Below, piece after piece: positions 12,201 to 23,800 of a DNA stretch of 64,000 nt (position 1 is its first letter; each line of letters opens with the position of its first letter). The stretch comes from Lampris incognitus (lineage: Eukaryota > Chordata > Actinopteri > Lampriformes > Lampridae): the NCBI RefSeq assembly GCF_029633865.1, contig NC_079217.1:53714979-53778978 (forward strand), read 5' to 3'. The translations under genes were made by a program, and so were the position numbers. The notes beneath the pieces are model-generated. The model was not told the DNA's origin. It was given only the letters and a program-made list of their open reading frames with translations, and did no database searches.

Positions 12201-15200
12201 GTTCTGATTGTAGGTGATCTATTTTTTCTTCCAAAGACCTCTTTAAGTGAGAAATGTGGCCAATTATTTTACCTCGTAGAACAGCTTTACGTGAATCCCA
12301 AAGTATCGGAGGGGAGACCTCGCCATTATCATTCTGTTCCAAGTACTCTTTAATATCCACTTTGATTTGATCCTTCATATGGTTCAGAATGTGTGTTTAA
12401 TCTCGAAAAAGAATTTCTTCGATCCAATTCAAGATTTAGTTTTAAGTAAAGAGGACTATGGTCGGACAGAGCCATAATACCTATGTCAAAGTTACCAACC
12501 CTATGTAGGTCTTTGCCAAAGGTAGAAAAATAATCTATCCTGGAGTATACTGAGTGAGGGTTGGAGAAATATGTATAGTCCCTTCTTAATGGATTTAATT
12601 CTCTACAGACATCTACTAACCCAATAACATGGATCGCAGAGTTAAGTTTCTTATTTATCAGTTTCTGGATTCTTAAAATGTATTTGAAGAATCCAGATTA
12701 GGGTTTAATCTAATGTTAAAATTCCCACCGCAAATCAGGACCCCTGAGTTTCTGTTATTGTCAAATCTTACTTATTCAGACACAAAGGTAGGTCCATATT
12801 AAAGACAACAACAAAGAAATACAACACAGGACAAGAACACAAAAATATAGCTAAAAACAGCAGTTCACAAGTCCACAATGATTAAAACCTATACAGACAT
12901 TTGTTCCAATGTTTCCAGAAACAAGAGGAGTACCTGGTGTCACTTTGTGTAGGCTCAGTTAACAGCATTATAATTACATTCTTAGAATCAGTTAATTGCC
13001 ACATACATTTGTACATAAAATTCCTTAACACAGCATGAAAAGTAGGAACATTACTAGTCACAAACATATGACTTGCACTTGTCCATCTTGGAAGCTCGAG
13101 CAAGATTCTAAATGCATCATTATATGCTACCTGCAGCTTTTTCATTTTTGCTTTGCTATAACCGCACCACAAGTGGGCTGTATAGAGTGGAGTACAGTAG
13201 GCCCTAAAAAGGGCAGTTTTAACATCATCTGTACACATGAAATTTGCATGCCAGCATATTGGCTTGTGCATACAGTTTGCAACACTGGCGCTACACATCA
13301 TCGTCATCACATAGAACATCCCAGATATCTAATTTTGTTCACCACATTTAGTGCTTGGTCTGCCAAGAAGAATGAGGGAAATTTTTGCTTCTTATTCTCC
13401 TTGGTTTTAGCAATCATGACAAAACTTTTTTTTAGAGTTAAATTTAATGTCATGCTGCACACCATAACTTGAACAGACTCTGAGCAGTTGCTGTAAGCCA
13501 GCACTATAAGGGGACAGTATAACTAAGTCATCAGCATACATCAGATGGTTAATAAGACTATCCCCCACCATACAGCCAGTCTTACACTCTTTTAACTTTT
13601 TGGAGAGATCACCCATATACACACTGAAGAGAAAAGGCAACAATATTCCACCTTGTTTGGATCCCATTGGTCACTGGGAAGGGTGAAGAGATACTCTTAC
13701 CCCATCTGACTTGGATGGTTTGATATGAATACCAAAAAATGCAAGATCCTTATGAAATAAGAGGGGAGCCCTTGCTCTTGTAGTTTAACAAACAATTTAC
13801 CATGATTAAGTCGGTCAAAAGCTTTTGATGCATCCATAAAACACATAAATACTGTAGTGTTACGTCTTCTATATTTACTAACAACTTCCTTCAGTGCATA
13901 TATGCACAAATCTGTGCCATGTTTATTTCTAAAGCCAAATTGATTGTCAGTAGTTGATATATATTCTTGAAGCCTATCCAAGAGAATTCGTTCCAATACT
14001 TTGGAAAGTATGCTAGCCAGAGCAATTGGCCTATAATTTTCTATGCTGGATATTTTACCAGTTTTGTCTTTGATTACTGGCACTAGTAAGCCAGACAACA
14101 TAGAGTCTGGTAGGATGCCATGCATGAACAATCCAGAAAAACACATAGCAAGTAACATTGAGATTCTGTGGCTAGCATACTTCAGATGTTCTGCTGTTAT
14201 TTGGTCAAGGCCACATGCTTTGTTCACTGACAATTTCTAAATGGCATAGCACACTTCATCAAGTCTAATCACTACATCATCATTGTTAGAGACATCACCA
14301 ACATTAAATCCATCACTCTTTACACAATTAAAAAGGTCTCTATAGTGTTTTCTCCACAATTAAGCAATATTTTCAGGCCCAGTAATCCCATCAATGCTGG
14401 ATGGCAAGGGCATCTTACTATTATTAACAACCTTAACTTCCTTCCAGAAGTCATAGACATTTATTCTGCTGAAGCTTTTTGGCCATGGAGTTTGCCCTCA
14501 TGGCCTGCTCATTTCTTTTCATGAAACGTACAGCATATTTAAGTCTAGCGTTAGCCTGTTTCTTGTGTTCACACTCTGGGCCATGCCTAGCTTTTCCTGA
14601 TAAGATCCAGTTTCTGAAAGCTTCTTTGGCCTCTACATGCAGTTCAGATACATATTCATTCAATCCTGGCCTGACGTTATGTTGTTTAGCCCTTTTTTGG
14701 TAGAATGATTTACTGCCATTATTTAGACATTTCACAATTTTATCATACATTATACATAGATCATGCTTGTGGTTTTGGTTCTTACAGTTAATGCTGCCTC
14801 ACAGAATATCATCAAATGGTATGTCCATATTACTTAGGCTCTTATCAGTCAGTGAATTATAATGCTTTAAGTCAGCGGTCGGGAACCTATGGCTCGCGAG
14901 CCATATATGGCTCTTCCGGTGACGGCATATGGCTCCCAGACAATTTTGAGTTGAAAATTATTTTTTTTTCAAAAAAATCAGTTTGGAACTGATTTTAAAA
15001 TACTTGTGATATTTCTTAATAATACTGTGTCATTTTAAAGTAAACAGAAATTAGTTTTGAAGATAAATTTCACGGGTCACCCGTGGGTCGGGTCGGGAAC
15101 CAATGGCTCGCGAGCATGTCCGGGTCATTGTAAAGGTGAAGAAATCAATTTTATCAGATAGCCAACTAGTTTATCCGCTTCAACCCTTGTAACGGAAAAG

Positions 15201-18200
15201 ATGGCGAAAAGAAAAAAAGACGATGATTACCGTGCATTCCAGGCTGCGTGGACAGAGGAATTTGCATTTGTGGAGAGAGCAGGATCTGCGGTATGTCTAA
15301 TATGCAATGATAAAATTGCATCGATGAAACAGTCAAATATAAAGCGGCACTTCGATACGCACCATGCTTCATTTGCATCGAAATATCCAGCGGGGGACAG
15401 CAGGAAAAGGGCATGCGAGGAGCTACAGCGGAGAGTGCAGACGAGTCAGCAGCAACTACGTGTGTGGACCAAGCAAGGTGACGGGAATTCCGCTAGCTTT
15501 GCGGGGGCTTTGGCAATAGTAAGGAATGGAAAGTCATTCACAGATGGCGAGTATGCCAAAACATTCATGCTTGATGTGGCCAATGAACTGTTTGATGACT
15601 TCCCAAATAAAGACAAGCTAATCAAACGAATAAAAGACATGCCCCTGTCAGCAAGAACTGTGCACGATCGTAGCATCATGATGGCAAATCAAGTCGAGGA
15701 AACACAAATTAAGGACATAAACGCCGGGACATACTTTTCTCTCGCGTTAGATGAGTCAACAGACGTTAGCCATCTATCTCAGTGCAGTATCATTGCCAGG
15801 TATGCTGCAGGTGACACACTGCGTGAGGAAAGCTTGGCTGTTTTGCCAATGAAAGGGACAACAAGAGGAGAGGATTTATTCATGTCTTTCATGGAGTTTG
15901 CTAAAGAAAAAAAACTACCGATGGATAAACTTATTTCTGTCTGTACTGATGGTGCACCCTGTATGTTGGGGAAGAACAAAGGATTTGTAGCGCTTCTCCG
16001 TGAACATGAAAAGAGAGCCATCCTAAGTTTTCATTGCATCCTGCACCAGGAGGCGCTTTGCGCTCAGACGTGTGGCCAGGAGCTTGGCGAGGTGATGTCT
16101 CTGGTCATTCGAGTGGTCAACTTTATTGTTGCCCGAGCTTTAAATGATCGCCAGTTTAAAGCTCTGTTAGAAGAAGTTGGGAATCATTATCCCGGTCTGC
16201 TTTTACACAGCAACGTGCGTTGGTTGTCAAGGGGGAAGGTGCTCAGCCGTTTTGCAGCTTGCCTGAGTGAAATCCGGACTTTTCTTGAAATGAAAGGCGT
16301 CAAGCATCCTGAGCTAGACAACACTGACTGGCTCCTGCAGTTTCACTATCTCGTGGACATAACTGGCCATCTGAACCAGCTCAATGTGAAAATGCAAGGT
16401 ATTGGAAATACAATCTCATCCCTTCAACAAGCAGTGTTTGCATTTGAAAGCAAGCTGGAAGTCTTTCTCAGGGACATTGAAACAGGTCGTCTTCTGCACT
16501 TTGAAAGACTGCAACAATTTAGAGATGCATGCTTAGCAAGTGACTCCACTCAACATCTGGATCTCCAGCAGCTAGCTGGCTTTACGTTCAATCTCCTGCA
16601 GTCATTCAAAGCACGTTTTGGAGAATTTCGTGCGCGCACTGGTCTTTTCAAGTTCATCACTCATCCACATGAGTGTGCAGTGGACAAAATCGACCTGACA
16701 TGCATCCCCGGGGTCTCTATCGGAGACTTTGAGCTGGAAGTTGCTGACCTGAAGGCATCAGACATGTGGATGAGTAAGTTCAAGTCACTTAATGGAGAGT
16801 TGGAAAGTCTTGTGCGACAGCGAGCAGAGCTGGCGAGGGAACACAAGTGGACAGAAATTAAAAATCTTCAACCTGAAGACCAGCTGATTCTTAAAACTTG
16901 GAACGAGCTTCCTGTGACATACCACACAATGCAGCGTGTGAGTATTGCCGTATTGACCATGTTTGGCTCTACATATGCATGTGAACAGTCTTTCTCGCAT
17001 ATGAGGAACATTAAGACCAACTACGCTCACGTTTAACTGATGGAAGCCTCAACGCCGGCATGAAGCTCAACCTCACCACGTATGAACCAGACTACAAGGC
17101 CATCAGCAAAACCATGCAGCACCAGAAGTCGCATTAAAAGTAAGACATATTTAATTTATTATACGTTGAAAATACTATATGGCTCTCAATGAAATATATT
17201 TAGAAATATTTGGCTTTTATGGCTCTCCCAGTCAAAAAGGTTCCCGACCCCTGCTTTAAGTCATCTTCTATATAGGCCTAGACCAATCTACTTTCCCACT
17301 TTGTTCACGGTTATCATAACTGGTCAACTCAGGTAGACTCTCCACATTTAATATCATACACACAGGTATGTGATCTGTTGTGGCCAGACCATACAAGAGC
17401 TCCAGTTTTTCTAAACATTCATGAGCATTGGCTGTACATATACAGTGATCCAGCCAGGATGTTTTATGCCATGCTTCACTGATATATGTGTAGCTATCTA
17501 CTGGCAGCAGCACTTTACTAAAAACAACCAACTTGTAATCTTGACAAAATTGGATTAGGTGTTGACCAAATAAGGAATTATTATCCGCAATATCAGCATT
17601 CATGTCTCCCACAACAAACATACACATATATGCACTTTCTTTAATAAATACACTAATAAAAGCGAGCCTATTCAGGTATTCATCCTCATTTTGGTAACAT
17701 TCATAGGGAGTGTAAACATTTAAAATTATAAAGACACTCTCATTATGTACAACTTTGATTACTATGCACCAGTCCACCTCTAATCTAATCACACTGATCA
17801 GTGGATCATATTTCTTGTGCCAGAGAATGGCCACTCCCCCAGGTATTCTGCCACACACTATCCCGCTGTTTAGGTCTGTTGTGGACTCCCCTGCCCTGTT
17901 GAAATCATTACTAACAGAATTAAGCTTTTCTAAATCTTGTTTAGCTAATAAAGTCTCTTGTCCACACAAGATATCAGCGTTCTCCTGGAGCTTGTCTATA
18001 ACAATATCTTGCACTTTGTCCCCTGCACTCTGACCAGAGCGCAAGCCATGCAAGTTATATGACACAACTCTCATGAATCACAAACTATATCTACATTGCA
18101 TCAGATGCCTCAGCCTCAGGCACACGCAAATTCCTTGCAGCAATAAGTGTTTTTACATCCGCTGGCCCTGCAATAGTCCTGGGTTTGCGTGCCTCATAGA

Positions 18201-20800
18201 AACGCTGCACAAAAATACCTTCTGGCCAAAGCTGAGGTTCATACATTTCTCTCACATCACTGCACTCAGCGGATATTTTAAAGGACCTGAACCGACTTTG
18301 AGCAGTGTCTAGCTTTTGACATGTTACATCGCGGCAAAGTTTGTCTTTCAGGTATTTAGTCAGGCGAAAATTTTGGGGCGAAAACACTCACCAGCTTAGT
18401 CTTTATGACTCATATTTCCCCCCCAGTGCATGTTCCAACAATGCCGCTTGTCTTCTTCTCTCTGGGAGGATTCAGGCGGGTTTTGGACTGTATAACAACA
18501 TTTCCAGTGCCATGTTTTTGACAGGAGCCCCCCTTTACAACACGGCTCCACACAGGTGACACCGCCGCGTCACTGCTCTGCTCCGTGCCCGAGCTTCCCT
18601 CCGCTGTGCTTGCATCCAGGTCCAGGGCTCCAGGCGCCGGCGTCATACTCTCCACACCATGGCCCTGGGCCTCCTCGCTGACCTGGGAAGTGAATGCACC
18701 TCCTCTGCTTAAATCAGGCCCAAGGCTCCAGGTGCCCGCACCACAGTCTCCACACCCCAGCTCAGAGCCTCCTCGCAGGGCGTACTCCCTCTGCCCAGAC
18801 CAGGTTGCTCAATCACGCATAAGCATTGATTAATATCCGCTGTTACCATACGGACACCAACATCACTTGTTTCATGGTAGAAATGTCCGACCTTAGACTT
18901 TCAATGTTGCTAAGCAGGCAAGAAACATCAAGGCTGTTATCAATTCAAACAATTGTCTAAAAAATTTCCATTCAGAATTAGGAGGAGCATAAACGTTTAG
19001 TAAAGTTATCAATGATCCATCCAATTTTCCTCTTATCAAAACATACCCCTCCCCATATCTTTCTTTTCAGATATGAGTTCAAAACATAATTTTGCTTGGG
19101 ATTAGTATCGCCACTCCCCTCCTATGTCCAGCCAAATATGATGAAGAAAACTGGTATTTAAAGCCCATTCTTTTTAATTTAGCATTCTCCATGTCTGTAA
19201 GGTGTTTTTCTTGCAAATAAGCGACTTCGACTTTATTTCTTTTCAATTTGGATAATATCTTGCTTCTTTTGATTGGATTGAGTAAACCATTTACGTTAAG
19301 TTACAACCTTAACTGCTTTCATTTAGCATCCAATAAAAATGTCAACACAAATATTGATTGTAAACTTAATGTTTACAATCAATATTTGTGTTTTATATAT
19401 ACATATACACTCACTGGCCACTTTATTAGGTACACCTTGCTAGTACCGGGTTGGACCCCCTTTTGCCTTCAGAACTGCCTTAATCCTTCGTGGCATAGAT
19501 TCAGCAAGGTACTGGAAACATTCCTCAGAGAGTTTGGTCCATATTGACATGATAGCATCACGCAGTTGCTGCAGATTTGTCGGCTGCACATCCATGATGT
19601 GAATCTCCCGGTCCACCACATCCCAAAGGTGCTCTATTGGATTGAGATCTGGTGACTGTGGAGGCCATTTGAGTACAGTGAACTCATTGTCATGTTCAAG
19701 AAACCAGTCTGAGATGATTCGAGCTTTATGACATGGCGCGTTATCCTGATGGAAGTAGCCATCAGAAGATGGGAACACTGTGGTCATAAAGGGATGGACA
19801 TGGTCAGCAGCAATACTCAGGTAGGCTGTGGCGTTGACACGATGCTCAGTTGGTACTAAGGTGCCCAAAGTGTGCCAAGAAAATATCCCCCACACCATTA
19901 CACCACCACCACCAGCCTGAACCGTTGATACAAGACAGGATGGATCCATGCTTTCATGTTGTTGACGCCAAATTCTGACCCTACCATCCGAATGTCGCAG
20001 CAGGAATCGAGTCTCATCAGACCAGGTCTGATGAGTCTCGTGTACCTAATAAAGTGGCCAGTGAGTGTATATATAAGGCAACACCCCAGAGGCTACAGAG
20101 AACAGCAGCAAAAAAAAGCCCTTGGATGGGCAAGAACATAGTAAGAACACAAAGATTGAACATGTTAAACATAAGAAATAGAAACAAATAAAACAAAATC
20201 ATAACTGAAGAATTAACTTCCATATGTTGGGTCTTCATTGTGACCCTAAATAAGCCCAGATGGAGAGGGCCCTCATTTGCCAACAGGCCACTGTCCATTC
20301 TGATAGCCATTTAGGTCTATGGCTAAGGAACTACCCCCGACCATTAAAAGTATATTCCTAGGCATCGCCAACAAGATGCTACTCTAATATGCAGTCATTT
20401 ACAGTCTGTTATCTCATAACTGAAAACTATGTCCTCCAGGGACGTGCGGTCCATATAAGCAAGGTAAGCAGTGCTTACCCAATGAAAAAATAAAAAATAA
20501 CACTGTGAAATATTAAAATAAAAGTGCTAATATAAACCGTTTGTTTGTCTTCATTAAAAGAGTCGTCATCTTTGGTTCCAGTGCAGCAGCAGTCATTAAT
20601 TTTGTCTTAGCTTTTTGGCGCCACCCGCAGGTGCAAGCATTCTCTCTCTCTCTCTGCTTTCTCTAGTGACGATTCGAATGCATTGTGGCATTATCCACCA
20701 CGGGCGTTGAACTTGTTCCCTCAGCCCACTACCAATATGCCCAGGGTAAGCATGCTTACAAACCTATCAGTAGCTCTTTCGGGACAGGCCGCCATGCCAT

Positions 20801-20883
<83 letters not shown>

Positions 20884-23800
20884 TCATACCTAGGGACAAT
20901 TTAGTACGGCCGATTCACCTGACCCACATGTCTTGTCAGCCACCTTTGAGTAGGGCAGCAGTGCTTTTTCGAAGTCAGTCGCTCCTCAATCTGCGGTGGA
21001 GACGGCTTGAACTGACTCGCACAGCACAGGTGCACTGTGGGTCTGGACGGTTTCGCGCTTGTTTGCACAGCTGTCCTTAAGGATTTGTTCTTTTTATCTA
21101 TGTAAAGGTTGGAAGTGAAGATACTCTACTATTGGAATTTACATACAATAATAGATTTTGACATGTATCTTATTTGTATGAAGATGTGTTAAGTATGTAC
21201 ACGCAGGGGATGTATGTGCATATGCAGGAGCTTTTAAACTAAATAACCCCAAGCCCAGAAAAGTTAAATCAGTTCATCTGTACACCAAGTTAGTTAGACA
21301 CCACACTAACTTGGTGTCTAGATGAACTGATTCAACTTTCCTGGTATTAATACACCTAGATTGCCGAGCATCCATCGAGAAAAATAATTCCAATGTTGCC
21401 ATCTTTGCAAAGCTTTCAAATTTGAGATGTTACTACACCACCTCTGGGGACCAAAAAATAGCCCCCCCCCCCCCAGTTCTCTTCATTTTTGCAACAAAAC
21501 GGAGCTATGTGGTTAAAAAATGCTGTGAAGTTTTTTATGTGATTGATAGTGTCATTTTTATTTGTAAAGTACAATGGGTGTAGCCTGTATCTTGCTCTGT
21601 GTAGCCTTCCTTAGTACTAATGCGCTCCACTGTGTGTGCCACATCCACCAGCAGAGATACAAGTCCTTCTTAGTTCTTATGTGTGCGTGGGACAAAATGG
21701 TAACACAACACCTCACCAGAGCTAATTTGCAGATTAGTATACAAGTATGCAGCATTAGAAAGCAATGGTTTGAAGATCAGGGACTGAGTTACAGAAAGAA
21801 GCAGCCAGCAACACTAGGTCATGCCAGGTGGCAGTCTTTAAAACTGGGCAAGAACTTAAAATGGGTCACATAAGGTTTCAGACTGACTCTGCATGAAATA
21901 GTTTTCATTGGCTTTTTTTATTGAGCCCAGGTACAAAGGCAGAATTATAAATGTTGTTTAAGACCACCTGTTCCTGTCTGAAAGCACCTAATCCCTGCCG
22001 TAATAAACATATTGTTCTGTGGACTGTGTTGGCCAAAGAATTATAGGACATTTGAAATTTATTATGAATTTCAGAGGTGTTAAAATGTGTATTATTTCCA
22101 AAATAATATTTCTCTGAATGATAGAATCAGGTTTCAGGTTATTTTCAAACTGCCAGCCGGCCTGTAAAATGTCCAATATCCACACAATGATGTTTGCCTC
22201 AGTGGGTTTCAGGGCGATACCTCCCACCCTGACCTAAAGGTACCCCCCTGCCGTTGTTCACTGGGTCGCTCCCTCTGCAGGGTCCATAGCTCTGTTCAAT
22301 TATCGTGACTCATTGCCGTTTAGAAATGTATTTCAAAATGCATGATTAAATAAATCAAAGAAATATGCTCATGACTTCCCTGGAGAGTATTTGCAGGTGG
22401 TTAACAAGGATCTAGGTGCTAAAGCAGGTTAAGCTTGTGTCACATTCATTAAGGATTAACTGATTTCCATCCGCACCCCTGTTGAAGCTCCTACAGTAGT
22501 TGTGTTGTTTTAAAGAATAGCCCAGTGTCAAAAGAACATTTAAAACACAAACTGTAATGCAAAATTCCAAAACCAAGTCTGACTTAAATACTTTATTCTT
22601 AACATTTTCTAGTTCATTAAAGGCATATGTGAAACGACAAAACATAAGACATAATTTCTGTTGCATAGACCTAACTATTTAAGAACATGGTGTAAGCCTA
22701 ACAATATTTTCAGCAAATTACACTTGCAAAGTTTGAAACAAAATGTTGTGTATGTGACTTTTTTTTTTTGCTTCACAAAGCAACATTGGTTTTGCACACA
22801 AAACAGAAAGCCCCACCACAACAAACCAAGCTACAGAAATTATAATATTCAATCCTAAATCAATCACCAGCGCTCTTGAGACAAGTCAAATGTGAATTTT
22901 GATTTTAAGTAACAGAGAGTTTAGTAAGTTGCAGAGCCTCATTTGCAAGCAGTTCGAGTTAATGCATTTTCACCCACACAAGCTCAGAATGAAAAAAAAA
23001 ATGCATTGGGGCTTGCGCTGTAATTCATTATTATTTTGTATATTAAGTACTATTTTTCAATCACCTTTAACAGTCACCATCATCTGTGTAATCTCACAGA
23101 TTGAAGGATCCTAATAGAATAACCAAGAGCCAACGACTCATAGCCTGGCTGGCAGACAGGTAAGAAAACACACACACACCCACATACACACACACCTTTT
23201 GATAAATCAACACATTTTTAACTTGTTTTGCTCCTTGTTAGTAACGTTACTTTTTCTTGTTGCAGCCTGCTGATGAGGAAAGCTCTCTTTAACCATCTAA
23301 CTGCCAGAGGAATACAGGTGAGGCTGCTGTTTCCTAACCTCCAAGAAGCCCGCAAACTAGATTCAAGAATTCCAGATTTAGTTTGTCATTTTCATCATGT
23401 ACCTGCACACATAAATAAAAACGAAATGCCGTTTCTCCCAGCCCACAGCAGTGCAACAGAAAGGATAAAAATACACATCCAAAAATTCCCTAAAAACGAT
23501 ACCACTAAAAACATAAAAACAGAGAGAACAAAACAACAATTCACAACACAGTCCATTCAAGTGCAACGCAGTCCATTCAAGTGCCATTTCAGTTTAAATG
23601 TTGACAGCCGGTGTCAACGAGTGACCAGCACTGATGGGTGGGGGGTGGGGGGTGGGGGGGTTAGAGGGTAGGTTGATGAGCATGACTGTGGGGGGGGGGC
23701 ACAGTTTGTTAATAATCCTGACTGCTTGCGGGTTGAAGCTATTTAGCATTCTGCTGGATTTAGCACAAATGCTCCTGTACCTCTTCCCCGACGGCAGGAG

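Larger units (their letters stand above)
12775..18940 (-). mobile_element. Jockey-superfamily LINE (CR1/L2 group), interrupted by a hAT element
   Basis: Minus-strand order: ORF1-like C-terminal pieces (18410-18655 and 18091-18387); AP endonuclease [40 protein letters not shown] (17268-18074, 268 codons without a stop); linker (14451-14750); reverse transcriptase [20 protein letters not shown] and [16 protein letters not shown] (13697-14233) and [11 protein letters not shown] (13407-13667); C-terminal region (12882-13319). The hAT transposon 14873-17253 sits between the endonuclease and the linker. Removing it leaves about 3.8 kb, a normal size. A frame change near 13670 disables it. The clade is not resolved. 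Confidence 0.85.
8280..19343 (-). mobile_element. L1-type LINE remnant, split by later insertions
   Basis: Read on the minus strand from right to left. Endonuclease start with [20 protein letters not shown] (about 18960-19310); after an interruption, [18 protein letters not shown] (about 12680-12765). Then reverse transcriptase with [20 protein letters not shown] (11211-11519) and [17 protein letters not shown] (10966-11172). C-terminal segments lie at 10305-10722 and 8625-9055. The interruptions are another LINE (about 12775-18940) and two SINEs (9311-9583, 9705-10143). Many stops and frame changes: a dead copy. Confidence 0.8.

Noticed and set aside
15201-17036. Possible domesticated host gene (GTF2IRD2- or ZBED-like)
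   Set aside because: Intact inverted ends and an 8-bp target duplication show an ordinary transposon copy, and the frame is broken near the end.
20416-20480. CAGGGACGTGC-type sequence resembling a hAT end
   Set aside because: No matching right end (reverse complement) or 8-bp duplication could be found nearby.
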